Positions 23,965-32,983 are shown, counted from the first letter of the stretch. The stretch is 34,623 nucleotides of DNA from Methanobacteriota archaeon (GCA_016841625.1 JAENYU010000034.1:1-34623); one strand, 5' to 3'. Made by a program: numbers and translations. Notes: a model not told the origin generated them from the sequence alone.

Positions 23965-26187
23965 GTGAACTTAATACCCCAAAGCAGCCTCGAGGTGCCC
24001 AGCACGGATATCAGTAAAAAAGTACTCATCATAACCCTTTTGATTTTTGCAGTTTTAATTACTGCAGTTACGTTTACCCATAATATACAGATATCGAACT
24101 TTTTAGAGCTTGAAACGGTGGATACACTGGAGAATGTAGAGAGGGTTCAAAACGCCGTTGCCACCAAGCAGGGATATCTTGCTTACAGTGTTCAGGATTG
24201 GGCTTGCTGGGACGATACCTGCCAGTTTGTCGAGGACCAGAACCAGGAATACATCGAAGTGGACCTGCAGAACGAGACCCTGGCAGGAATCGATGTTAAC
24301 CTCATGCTTTTTGTTAACGAATCCGGGACCCTTGTATATACAAAATCCATAGACATTGAAACCGAGGAAGAGGTGCCCGTACCTTCCAGGCTACTGGAAA
24401 TGATTGAAGACGGCACTCTCCTTTCAGAAGATGAGGATGATAAGATAAGCGGCTTTGTTTTACTTGACGAGAACCCGATGTTTATTGCGTGCCACCCGAT
24501 CCTCACTACAAAATATGAAGGGCCTTCGAGGGGGACCCTTATTTTCGGGAGGTACTTAGATAGCGATCTCATAAAACATTTTAAAGAAGTTACATGTTCT
24601 TCCCTGCTCATGTATAGGGTTGATGAGGAAATGCCTCCGGATTTTCTGAATGAATATTCCCTGGTTACGGAAGTCCCCGGGAGGATCGTTGTAGAACCCC
24701 TCAGCGAAGAAAGGATAGCTGGTTATTTTGAATTGAATGATATTGCAGGGGAACCTGCTCTTATTGTCAGGGCGGATTTCCCGAGGAACCTTTATTCCCA
24801 AAGCAAGAAAACACTTGATTACATGTACTTTTTCCTGTTGCTGACAGGACTTTTGACCGGAGTAGGAGTCAAACTCGCGCTGGACCGTCTCTTTGTTTCA
24901 AGGTTAACCGAGATTGACGATTTCGTGACAAATGTCAGGGCTGAAAAAGACCTTTCCAAAAGGCTGGAGCTCAAAGACAACGATGAACTGTTCAGGCTGT
25001 CCCGTGAGATTAATGGGATGTTGAACGAAATCGACCTGGCGGAACAGGAACTTAAAACCCAGGAACGGGAGAAGAAGGTCATCCTTGATTCCCTTAACGA
25101 ACCGGTCGTTTTTGTAGACCCCGACCTGTATATTATCTGGGCCAATAAGGCTGCTCTGGAACATATGGGAATGGAGCTTGAAGAGGCAGTTGGGCTTTCC
25201 CAGAAAGTTGCACCCGGAGTTAACAGCCAGGCCGTTGAATACCTCCACCTGGAAGACGCCTTTGCAAAAGAGGAAAAAAAAGCCGGGGAACTTTCGGCGG
25301 GTGACGGGACGGTATGGTCTATCCAGGCTGTTTCTGTGACCGATGACACCGGAAAAATCCTGGGCATCCTGGAGACCTGGAGGAACATTACGGAAAGCAA
25401 GAAGGCCGAGAAGCTCTTTCAGGAAAAGCAGATTGCCGAGGCTGCAAACCGCACCAAGAGCGAATTCCTGGCAAATATGAGCCATGAACTGCGGACCCCC
25501 CTTAACTCGATCATAGGGTTCTCGGACCTCCTGCACGAGCAGATCTTCGGGGAACTGAACAAAAAACAACTGAGGTATGTAGGGAACATCTCCAAGGGTG
25601 GAAAACATCTGCTGAACCTTATCAATGACATCCTGGACCTCTCAAAAGTAGAAGCCGGAAAGATGGAGTTGAAGTACAGCGAATTCGAACTTGCCGGTAA
25701 GCTTAACAGTGTAAAGTCCCTGATGGCCCCGATCGCCTCCCGGAAAAACATCGAAATCAAAATCGATGTGGACAGCGGACTTACCACTATCTATGCTGAT
25801 GAAGCCCGCTTTATGCAGGTCCTTTATAACCTCCTGGACAACGCCATAAAATTCTCAAACGAAAAAGGAATTGCAAATGTCGAGGCGAAACGAAAAGGGG
25901 AAATGGTGGAAATAAGGGTTACTGACACTGGAATCGGCATCGAAGAAAAGGATCAGAGTAAACTCTTCAGGGCTTTTTCCCAGGTCGATTCATCTTCCTC
26001 CAAAATATTCCAGGGTACCGGGTTGGGCCTTTCCCTCGTCAAGCAGATTGCCCAGATGCACGGCGGGTATGTCTGGTTCAGGAGCAAGCCCGGGGAAGGT
26101 AGCACCTTTGCTTTTACATTGCCGATAAAGGGCAAAAAAGGCGCCGTCTTCAATGAGGAAGTAAGGGAAGGGGAAGGAGATGACTGA
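23965..26187 (+). CDS. CHASE4-HAMP-PAS sensor histidine kinase
   Basis: 740 residues. Membrane segment at about 20-38, an extracellular CHASE4-like sensor (DWACWDDTCQFVED and later VNESGTLVY), second membrane segment at about 288-308, HAMP linker, PAS domain (about 365-480), HisKA with H507 in NMSHELRTPLNSI, and HATPase with LLDNAIKFS, DTGIGI and GTGLGLSLV. It should sense an extracellular or membrane signal and autophosphorylate on H507. No response regulator is nearby, as is common in Methanosarcina. The start is GTG 23965 with no ribosome site; a TATA-like TTTTATATATTTTT lies near 23893-23906. A decayed paralogue sits directly upstream. Confidence 0.92.
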   Translation: MNLIPQSSLEVPSTDISKKVLIITLLIFAVLITAVTFTHNIQISNFLELETVDTLENVERVQNAVATKQGYLAYSVQDWACWDDTCQFVEDQNQEYIEVDLQNETLAGIDVNLMLFVNESGTLVYTKSIDIETEEEVPVPSRLLEMIEDGTLLSEDEDDKISGFVLLDENPMFIACHPILTTKYEGPSRGTLIFGRYLDSDLIKHFKEVTCSSLLMYRVDEEMPPDFLNEYSLVTEVPGRIVVEPLSEERIAGYFELNDIAGEPALIVRADFPRNLYSQSKKTLDYMYFFLLLTGLLTGVGVKLALDRLFVSRLTEIDDFVTNVRAEKDLSKRLELKDNDELFRLSREINGMLNEIDLAEQELKTQEREKKVILDSLNEPVVFVDPDLYIIWANKAALEHMGMELEEAVGLSQKVAPGVNSQAVEYLHLEDAFAKEEKKAGELSAGDGTVWSIQAVSVTDDTGKILGILETWRNITESKKAEKLFQEKQIAEAANRTKSEFLANMSHELRTPLNSIIGFSDLLHEQIFGELNKKQLRYVGNISKGGKHLLNLINDILDLSKVEAGKMELKYSEFELAGKLNSVKSLMAPIASRKNIEIKIDVDSGLTTIYADEARFMQVLYNLLDNAIKFSNEKGIANVEAKRKGEMVEIRVTDTGIGIEEKDQSKLFRAFSQVDSSSSKIFQGTGLGLSLVKQIAQMHGGYVWFRSKPGEGSTFAFTLPIKGKKGAVFNEEVREGEGDD

Positions 26188-26306
26188 GCCTGGAGTTGCT
26201 TCCTTCTACCTTCTCCGGTCGTTTTCTCTTCCCCATTCAGGTTTGGGCTGGGAGAAACAACCTTCCTGCAGTTTAGGCTCCTGAGGAAAGCTTTCTGTCA
26301 TGAAAG

Positions 26307-26966
26307 TTAAACCATGAGCCCTTCAATTTCCATTTTGGAATAGATCTGCAGGCGCTCAGCTCCCGAATCGCCCTTCTGCAGGTCCAGCAGTTCTTTCAGG
26401 GAAAACACTTCACAGGGGTTTTTACCTCTCCTGTGTTTTTTCAGCTGGTCGTAGTCAAAGCAAAGGTCATCGTAACTCGCTACGTACCTGAACCACTCCG
26501 CCGGAACAGGAAGGGCTAAAAAAAGAGGTATAGCAGCTTCGAAATAACTCCTGCATTCTTTTTTCATCGATAGCTGACACCAGCTGTCTATTATGAAATT
26601 AACTCTTTCACCCTCAACTTTGAAAACAACAGGATAGATCTTGCAAAGGATGGGCTTAAATTCCCGGCATCCGCACTCTTCGGTTTCTCTGTTCAAAAAA
26701 GGACATAACTTTCCTAATTTTAATACATCAATCCGGGTTCCGTCGTCCATTTCCAGGAAATCCAGGTATCGGCCCTTAAATTCTGAGACACTTATGCCCA
26801 GCTTTGCGGCCATATACTCTTTTTCCCCGGGCAGAAGGGTCCCGATTTTATTATGTTCGCATTCCCCTCCGCATCCCCTGCAAATATTGAAGGTTTTTTC
26901 AGTACTTCCGCTAAATGTATTATGGAAATTTTCGCACATGTGGATAGGTATTTTTGTTAAAATCAA
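26307..26966 (-). CDS. YkgJ-family cysteine cluster protein
   Basis: 219 residues. Cysteines are arranged as CRGCGGEC near the N-terminus, then CPFLNRETEECGC, and LCKIYPVVF, as in the YkgJ family that is predicted to bind zinc or an iron-sulfur cluster. The function is unknown. The TTG at 26966 follows an eight-G run (26974-26981 on the plus strand as C8) that can act as ribosome site; ATG 26939 is the alternative and has no ribosome site. The gene is convergent with the kinase. Confidence 0.8.
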   Translation of the reverse strand: MILTKIPIHMCENFHNTFSGSTEKTFNICRGCGGECEHNKIGTLLPGEKEYMAAKLGISVSEFKGRYLDFLEMDDGTRIDVLKLGKLCPFLNRETEECGCREFKPILCKIYPVVFKVEGERVNFIIDSWCQLSMKKECRSYFEAAIPLFLALPVPAEWFRYVASYDDLCFDYDQLKKHRRGKNPCEVFSLKELLDLQKGDSGAERLQIYSKMEIEGLMV

Positions 26967-27016
26967 ACTGGGACCCCCCCCAAATAATTCTAAAGTTACA
27001 TTACTAATATTTTTAC

Positions 27017-27060
27017 TAACCCATATATATATCTATGTTTCCTGCGCGCTTTATGGGTTA
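27017..27060. other. 8-bp inverted repeat in spacer
   Basis: TAACCCAT (27017-27024) and ATGGGTTA (27053-27060) enclose 28 bases that include ATATATATAT. It could be an operator or the mark of a lost element. The rest of 26967-27142 shows no gene. Confidence 0.35.
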
Positions 27061-27142
27061 ACTTGAAAATAAATCAAAAGGCCTCTTTAAAAATATATGC
27101 CAATAGTTAAAATAGTAAAAACAATGAGAAATGTAAAAAACG

Positions 27143-27997
27143 GTGAGAATTCTGAGAATAGTGAGAATTCTCCTCCCGGACGGAAGCCCTGCGGTGCTAA
27201 GGCCCTACACTGACAATGCGGGAAACTGGCCTGCCGGTTTCATGTTCTCGAACGTAAACGAGCTCTCGCGCTTTGCAATCGCTTTCATGAACGAGGGCAA
27301 ACTTGAAGGAAAAGAGGTCCTTTCCCCTTCAGCCATAAACAAACTTTCCACTCCTTACAGCCCTGTCATAAGCAGCTATGATTCCGGAAGTTACGGCTAT
27401 GGGCTCTTCATACACAACTCCCGCGGAGTTCAGGTAGTTGAGCATCCCGGAGGCATGGAAGGTTTTACCTGCCAGTTCCTGATGGTCCCTGAGCACCGCT
27501 TTGCAGTTATCATCCTGAGCAACACCTACGGCACAAAGTTCCCAAAAAGCACTGAAAAAGCAATGGAACTCTTCCTGCCCCTTGAAGCAGAAATGGCGGC
27601 AGATCCGGAGATGAACGTTTCGCTTCCCATACCCGAGGAAGCCATAAGTGAGGAAAAAATGACTGAGGAAGAGATTACTGAGGAAGAGACGGTTGAAGAG
27701 GTCATGAACGAGGAAGAGATGAGTGAGGAGGGGATGACCGCTTATGTGGGCCACTATTCCAATTCTCCCGAACTCTATCTGAACATTGTCAAAAAAGATG
27801 GCGGGATATTCCTGAAAATAGGTGAACTTGAGGCACCGGTTACAAAAATCGGGGAAAACCGCTTCTTAGCAACTAATCCCTTCCTGGGCCAGCCACTGGA
27901 ATTCATACTGGTCCCGGGAGAGGACGGGGAACCCGGGTACCTGCACATGTCCCACCGTGCCCTGAAAAAAGTCCGGCAGGTGCAGGTCGGCAGGTAA
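27143..27997 (+). pseudogene. Serine beta-lactamase-like protein, N-terminus missing
   Basis: The 284-residue frame matches the C-terminal part of the beta-lactamase/PBP-like (PF00144) hydrolases: GNWPAGFMFSNVNELSRFA, then YGYGLFIHN and VEHPGGMEGF, the last being the HxG equivalent of the KTG motif. The SxxK nucleophile and the YxN motif, which lie earlier, are absent. Homology begins at about 27170, straight after two copies of GTGAGAATTCT (27143-27153, 27161-27171) that supply an artificial GTG start. A Glu-rich linker (residues about 168-198) precedes a small C-terminal beta domain. The gene is probably a decapitated remnant rather than an active enzyme. Confidence 0.75.
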
Positions 27998-28014
27998 CGG
28001 GGAAGTAACCGGAA

Positions 28015-28118
28015 GATCCTTTTCTTTTCCCTTTTCCTTTTTCTCCTTTCCTTTTTCTCCTTCCCTTTTTCCCTTTTCCTTTTTCTCCTTTCCTTTTCCT
28101 CTCTTATCTTTCCCCTTT
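28015..28118. repeat. Polypyrimidine tract
   Basis: About 100 bases almost wholly C and T on the plus strand, with repeats of TTTTCTCCTTTCC, between the convergent beta-lactamase remnant and the permease gene. It may act as a bidirectional transcription end. Confidence 0.8.
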
Positions 28119-28149
28119 TTTTCGGATAGGCAGGTTCTATCTTTTCAGA

Positions 28150-29409
28150 TTACTCATACCTCAGGGCATCCACGGGTTTCAGTTTCGAAGCCCTGTATGC
28201 AGGGACCGCTCCCGAGATCACCCCGATCAGGACGGCGAGGCCAAGCCCGAAAGCCATCAGGTCGGGAGAAAGGCCTGTAACTGTCCCGCTTCCTCCCTTC
28301 ATTAAGGTCACGCCCAGATAGGGGAAGAGGGTGGAAACAAAGCCACCAAGCATCACTCCGAAGATGCCGCCTACGAATCCGACCATTGCGGAGTTGACGA
28401 TAAAGATCATCAGGATGTCCCTGTTTTTGGCTCCGATGGCTTTCATTGTGCCGATTTCCTTTGTCTTTTCAAGCACCGAGGTAAACATCGTGTTTGCAAT
28501 CCCAACGGCTCCTACAAGCAGGGAAACGGCTGCAATGGCTCCCAGGAAAAGGGTCATGGCACTGGTCATCGCGGTTACCGACTCGACCAGGGACAGCGAG
28601 GAGGATACGCTAAAGTCCCTGTCTTTTTCCTGGTGGATCTGGCGGGAGACCATTAGCTTCTCTTCGATTTCTTCGACTGTGGGGTTCACGAGATCTTCAC
28701 TTTCGACCTTGACAACGATGGAATCGAAGACGTCCTCTTCAGCATCCTCAATCAGGTCGACTGCCGAATCAATAGGCATGTAGATCCTCTTATCTTCCCC
28801 CCCGCCTTCCTCTTCCAGGATTCCGACAACACGCACTGACTTGCCGTTGACCGTTATCACCTGGTTGACCCCTATGTCCTGGTCGAAAATTTCCGTGGAA
28901 ATACTGTTTCCTATGACCGCCACGTTCTTATCGGCAGGCTCGAGCAGCCTTCCGGACTCCACTTCCAGGCTGTTCATGTACTGCCAGACCTGGGGGTCCA
29001 CTCCCGTTATGAAAAGAGTTGCCGTTTCTCCGGCGTAGTCTACTTCTTCACTCCCTGAGATCTGGGTGTCGATGTACAGTATACCATCTATCCCCTGGAG
29101 TGCATCAACGTCATCGTCGGTAAGTTTGGTATCTGTGGACGAAGAACCACCTCTGCCTTCCTCTCCGCCATGCCCCGGTGGCCCGCCCATCCTTGATTGG
29201 GCACCTGAGTATCCTGGGCTTATGGTAATTTTTGCCAGGTCCAGGTCGGAAAGTCTGCTCTGGACCTGGGCTTCCATGGCATCCCCGAGGGAGACAATCC
29301 CGACCACAGCTCCGACTCCGATGACTATCCCGATGATTGTCAGCCAGCTCCGCAGTTTGCTGTGCAGAAGCATGTTAAGGGCCATTTTAACGCAGGTTGC
29401 GTTTCTCAT
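28150..29409 (-). CDS. FtsX/MacB-type ABC transporter permease
   Basis: 419 residues: one N-terminal membrane helix (SWLTIIGIVIGVGAVVGIVS), a large extracytoplasmic MacB-like domain of about 230 residues with a Gly/Ser-rich linker (around 66-92), and three C-terminal helices (about 285-315, 335-362, 385-410) ending SGAVPAYRASKLKPVDALRYE, the classic end of this family. It should act with the ATPase at 30916-31821 in mechanotransmission or export of a lipoprotein or peptide. The ATG follows GGAGGG. It is the last gene of a three-gene minus-strand operon. Confidence 0.92.
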   Translation of the reverse strand: MRNATCVKMALNMLLHSKLRSWLTIIGIVIGVGAVVGIVSLGDAMEAQVQSRLSDLDLAKITISPGYSGAQSRMGGPPGHGGEEGRGGSSSTDTKLTDDDVDALQGIDGILYIDTQISGSEEVDYAGETATLFITGVDPQVWQYMNSLEVESGRLLEPADKNVAVIGNSISTEIFDQDIGVNQVITVNGKSVRVVGILEEEGGGEDKRIYMPIDSAVDLIEDAEEDVFDSIVVKVESEDLVNPTVEEIEEKLMVSRQIHQEKDRDFSVSSSLSLVESVTAMTSAMTLFLGAIAAVSLLVGAVGIANTMFTSVLEKTKEIGTMKAIGAKNRDILMIFIVNSAMVGFVGGIFGVMLGGFVSTLFPYLGVTLMKGGSGTVTGLSPDLMAFGLGLAVLIGVISGAVPAYRASKLKPVDALRYE

Positions 29410-29457
29410 TTCGCATCCCTCCGGTTTTCACTGGTTTTCATAGTCCCTTTTCATAGT

Positions 29458-30816
29458 TTACTTATTACGAATTCCGAAGCTGTACTTTCCTTTCCCGGAT
29501 TCGTTTTCTTCGGAACCTTTCTGACTCTGCTTCTGCCTGCGGTAGAGGAAGACTCCCGCGCCTGCAACTATAATTACCAGGGCATAGTAAACGTATGAGC
29601 TGATCCCGCTGCTTGTACTTGTTTTTGCTCCCCTTCCGGTTCCATCGCTGGTTCCCGTGGGGGATGTCATCTGGACCTGGACGTCTTTTAGAACAGTGAT
29701 CCTTTCTCCCTTTGCGTCCGTGTATTCAATCTGAACTTTCAGGGACGGGCGGGCGCCGAAACCTTCAGCTTTTGCTGTCCCGGTATCGGAAGACTCATCG
29801 GATTCCCCAGCTGAGGCTTTTGTGCCCATAACGTTGAAAGATGTGATTGTGTAGTCTCCTTTCTCAAGGTTTCCCACAATTGTGGAGGGACTTCCGCTTA
29901 CCCTGAAGTTTTCCTGCTCCGGGATCGATACCTTTACGGAGTATGCCTGGTTGTTGCCCACATTTGCAACGGAAAGGGAGATTTCCCCGGCGTCACTTTC
30001 CGAGAAGGAAACGTCGAAATCGGTTTCCCCGCCCACAAAGAGCCCGGCTGTGGTCTCAATGGTGTTGATATTGGAATCGTAGTCTTCAAAGGTCAGGTTT
30101 ATATTGAGGGTATAGAGCCCGGGGACAGCATTGACGTCTGCCATGACCGTATAGGCAACTGTTACAGATTCATCGGGTTCGAGGTACTTGATGTACTTGG
30201 TGTTGTCCGAGTAGACCGGCAGGATCACACCTTCGGGGTCTTCCCAGGAAATGACCATGTTTTTCAGGGGAGAGTTCCCGGTATTGGTAACAATGAACTC
30301 AAGGGGCTCTTCCGTTGCCAGGTCGATGTTTGCTTTGTTGATGGTCAAGATCTGGGCGTATTCTTTGCCCCTGACCTCAAGCAGGATGGTTTTTGTGGTG
30401 GTGACGGTTTTTTCATCACTTGTGGCAGTGGTGGTGACATCAAGTTCGTAAGTGCCTTCGGAAGCGCCGGAATCGGTCATGAGCTTGAACTTCAGGACGG
30501 CTGCGTCACCATCATCCTGACGGGCATTCAGGTAAGAGATCTTTTTTTCAAGTGCCTCTCCGGAGATCTTTGTGAAAGGGTATTCAGGCTCGATTTCGAC
30601 AGCTATATCCTTCAGGTCATCGTACCCATCGTTTTGCACGCTGAAGGTAAGTTCCACAGGTTCTCCCGGGCGGGCAGCTTCAGGGTTCTGTTTTGTCAGG
30701 TCGATCTGGATTGAAGCCGAGTCTATTAATCCGGTGGAAGCCAGGGCTGTCCCGGCATTCAGAGGTATGATTGCCGAAAGCACCAGCAATATCATCAGTA
30801 ATGGGAGCTTTTTCAT
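29458..30816 (-). CDS. Secreted CARDB/S-layer-like protein (COG1361 type)
   Basis: About 452 residues. Signal peptide (MKKLPLLMILLVLSAIIPL), then several immunoglobulin-like domains with repeated phrases such as PVELTFSVQNDGYDDLKDI, EFIVTNTGNSPLKNM and ISLSVANVGNNQAYSV, a low-complexity Ser/Thr/Gly stretch and a C-terminal membrane anchor (YYALVIIVAGAGVFLYRR). Similar proteins are called COG1361 S-layer-like. ATG 30816 is chosen because GGAGG lies directly upstream. Placed between the ATPase and permease genes, it probably forms the surface adaptor of that ABC complex, replacing the MacA-type adaptor of bacteria; this is inference from order. Confidence 0.85.
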   Translation of the reverse strand: MKKLPLLMILLVLSAIIPLNAGTALASTGLIDSASIQIDLTKQNPEAARPGEPVELTFSVQNDGYDDLKDIAVEIEPEYPFTKISGEALEKKISYLNARQDDGDAAVLKFKLMTDSGASEGTYELDVTTTATSDEKTVTTTKTILLEVRGKEYAQILTINKANIDLATEEPLEFIVTNTGNSPLKNMVISWEDPEGVILPVYSDNTKYIKYLEPDESVTVAYTVMADVNAVPGLYTLNINLTFEDYDSNINTIETTAGLFVGGETDFDVSFSESDAGEISLSVANVGNNQAYSVKVSIPEQENFRVSGSPSTIVGNLEKGDYTITSFNVMGTKASAGESDESSDTGTAKAEGFGARPSLKVQIEYTDAKGERITVLKDVQVQMTSPTGTSDGTGRGAKTSTSSGISSYVYYALVIIVAGAGVFLYRRQKQSQKGSEENESGKGKYSFGIRNK

Positions 30817-30870
30817 TAGGTTTCCTCCATAGCACATCGCGTTTTTTACAACTTTGTAGAACTTATTACA

Positions 30871-30920
30871 AATTTTTACAAATTTTTACAAATTTTTACA
30901 AATTTTTACAAATTTTTACA
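30871..30920. repeat. 10-bp phased A/T-tract repeat
   Basis: Five exact copies of AATTTTTACA, with degraded copies back to 30841. The period equals about one helical turn, so the T-tracts are in phase and the DNA should be bent. The array includes the stop codon of the ATPase gene (30916-30918) and lies directly upstream of the secreted protein's gene. Confidence 0.95.
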
Positions 30921-31821
30921 ACTTGCAAAAATTCCCTTCAACTTCATCGATTTTTTCAATTTCGCCGTCTTTAATGTGCACGACCCTTGTCGCATACTTT
31001 ACCGGGGTCATATCGTGGGTTACAATGATGACTGTCTTGCCTTCCTTCCGGTGAAGCTCATCTAAAAATTCGAGGATATAGTTCCCGGTCTTGCTGTCCA
31101 GGTTTCCGGTAGGCTCGTCAGCCAGGAGCACCGGCGGGTCTACGGCAAGGGAACGGGCAATCGCAACTCTCTGCCGCTGCCCTCCTGAAAGCTGAGAAGG
31201 CAGGTTGTGGTGTTTGTCCGAAAGCCCGACGATTTCGAGCAGGTACTCGGCCCTTTCCCGCGCCCTTGAGGACTCTTCTTCCTGGAATTCCAGGGGCAGG
31301 GTCACGTTTTCCAGGGTATTCAGCGTGGGGATCAGGTTGAAACTCTGGAAAATGAAGCCAATCATCTGCCCCCTGATCTGGGCCAGTTCCGATTCATCCA
31401 TTCTGGAAATGTCCCGGGAGTTAAGCGAAACGGTTCCATGGGAAGGTATGTCCAGACAGCCGAGCAGGTTCATAAGCGTACTTTTCCCGCTCCCGCTAGG
31501 ACCGAGCACAACCACGAACTCCCCTTCGTAGATCTCCAGGTCGACTCCCTTCAGGGCCGCAAACTCCACTTCGCCCATCTGGTAGACCTTCCAGACATCG
31601 GTCAGTTTGATAAGGGGAACTTTTCCGTTTCGGGAGCTCTTAACCGTGTCCGAGTTGCCAGTACGCTCCTCATGTAGCTCCGGATCCGAATCATTTTCCG
31701 AATCATAGCCTGTGCCATTGCCTGTAGAGCTATTGCCCGGATCTGCATCTCCTTTCAGGGAGTTCAGGGTTTTTCTGGGGTCTAATTTTGTCCTCAATGT
31801 GTCTGCAATTTCCATGAGCAT
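30916..31821 (-). CDS. LolD/MacB-type ABC transporter ATPase
   Basis: 301 residues. All ABC motifs are present: Walker [10 protein letters not shown] at 107-115, Q-loop FIFQSFN, signature LSGGQRQR, Walker [10 protein letters not shown] and switch THD. The sequence is of the LolD/MacB/FtsE type. The first 67 or so residues are a low-complexity Asp/Ser/Asn/Gly-rich extension not found in the usual family, perhaps a disordered tether. The start ATG 31821 follows GAGGT. It is the first gene of an operon with the secreted protein and permease, and powers that complex from the cytoplasmic side. Confidence 0.93.
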   Translation of the reverse strand: MLMEIADTLRTKLDPRKTLNSLKGDADPGNSSTGNGTGYDSENDSDPELHEERTGNSDTVKSSRNGKVPLIKLTDVWKVYQMGEVEFAALKGVDLEIYEGEFVVVLGPSGSGKSTLMNLLGCLDIPSHGTVSLNSRDISRMDESELAQIRGQMIGFIFQSFNLIPTLNTLENVTLPLEFQEEESSRARERAEYLLEIVGLSDKHHNLPSQLSGGQRQRVAIARSLAVDPPVLLADEPTGNLDSKTGNYILEFLDELHRKEGKTVIIVTHDMTPVKYATRVVHIKDGEIEKIDEVEGNFCKL

Positions 31822-31930
31822 CGAATAAACCTCAAAATATTACGCACCTCCTCCCGGTAACAGAAGTCAGGTCCGTGTCTTTCGTCTATTTTTCGTCACA
31901 TCTTTTTGCTGTGGATTTTTTTATGAATAG

Positions 31931-32006
31931 GTGATTTCATCGTGAATTGGTGATTTCATCGTGAATTGGTGATTTCATCGTGGATTGGTGATTTCATTGT
32001 GAATTT
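31931..32006. repeat. 19-bp tandem array
   Basis: Four units of GTGATTTCATCGTGAATTG, the last with changes, upstream of the ABC operon. Confidence 0.9.
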
Positions 32007-32033
32007 TATTATGAGCTGATGGATTATAAACTG

Positions 32034-32070
32034 ATGAGGCACCTGCGAGGTGTAAGGTGCCTCATTTTGG
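32034..32070 (+). terminator. 11-bp hairpin
   Basis: ATGAGGCACCT (32034-32044) pairs perfectly with AGGTGCCTCAT (32055-32065) and is followed by TTTGG. A related, imperfect hairpin occurs at 32184-32216. Confidence 0.55.
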
Positions 32071-32183
32071 TTGTACCAGGGGTTGTTCTTGTTTTTGACT
32101 GCTTTCTCCTTCCCTCCTCGCCGTTATTTTGTGGAGATGGCCTGGAGACAGCATGGTTTCTTTTCCTCGCTTTACTCACCAGG

Positions 32184-32230
32184 ATGAGTCACCTGCCGAG
32201 GTAGTAGGTTGCTCATTCGAGGGTTTTTTT
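32184..32230 (+). terminator. Degenerate copy of the 11-bp hairpin with T7 run
   Basis: ATGAGTCACCT and AGGTTGCTCAT pair with two mismatches; the loop resembles that of the hairpin 150 bases upstream. A TTTTTTT run starts near 32225. Confidence 0.5.
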
Positions 32231-32840
32231 GGGTGGAGTTTCTTACTGGCTGCGCAGGAGGGGTAGTTCGAGGCAGTCAACCCCTTCATTGGCATTTAAT
32301 AATAAAAGCATGCTTAAAGGAAATGAGGAAATTTGAGGATTATATTTAGCAATGAAGCTTTTCTGAGGTGTTTATGAAATATTTATTCTTTAATAGGTCT
32401 TAAAAATAAGATTAAACTCATGGTAAAGTTTTATAGTCCGAATACGTCCGGTCAATTCATTTTCAGGGCGGCTTGTTTTGTTAGAACTCAGAGCCGAGTG
32501 CCGCTTTTCCTGCTCATTTTCAGGTACCGACGTACTCACCGGTCGTCGGAGACGACCGGCTTTTCCCAAAAATGATTAAAAAGATAAATCGGTACAAAGA
32601 GCACTAACCGTTAATTTTAATTTATAAGCATGCGTGACCGCATTTACAGTTTTTCCATTTTTCAGCTTATATTTCTATGAATTGATTTTCTCACTCACTA
32701 TTTATTTTCATTTTTTGAGAACGGCCGTTCACTTCGTGAACGGAGGGTTCGTAGATATTAGAGTATGGAAGGAACCCTGGATTAGTTCTTGAAAAACGAA
32801 CAAAGTTCCATCGAAGTCTCATATCTAAATAAAAGTAAAA
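32231..32840. other. Spacer without a convincing gene
   Basis: Part of a region of nearly 1.2 kb between the ABC operon and the winged-helix protein. It contains the hairpin H4 and a further stem CCGTTCAC/GTGAACGG (32727-32745). I see no frame with convincing protein character. A small RNA cannot be excluded. Confidence 0.5.
32534..32566 (+). terminator. Hairpin, family copy H4
   Basis: CTCACC, a perfect 9-bp stem (CCGGTCGTC at 32539-32547, GACGACCGG at 32551-32559) and CTTTTCC. Flanks match those of copy H1 at 615-642, including an upstream ACCGA(C/T)G. No gene on this strand ends just before it, so its role is less clear than for H1. Confidence 0.55.
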
Positions 32841-32924
32841 GGTTATTGGGATACCTATAAAGGTTATAGCGATACCCATAACAGTTATGCTAATACCTAT
32901 AAAGGTTATGGAAATACCCATAAA
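32841..32924. repeat. 21-bp tandem array
   Basis: Four units of the type GGTTAT......ATACCTATAAA with alternating variants. A minus-strand frame through it would read repeated GIxITxx, but this follows from the 21-base period and is not evidence of a gene. Confidence 0.85.
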
Positions 32925-32983
32925 AGTTGGGCAGATAGATATGCATGAAAAAAAGAGATGTGGAAGTCAGATCTCTGGAAGTT

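Noticed and set aside
32019-32204. A 61-codon hydrophobic frame in the long spacer
   Set aside because: It passes through both arms of a perfect 11-bp hairpin and lacks a ribosome site; structure rather than coding explains the sequence.
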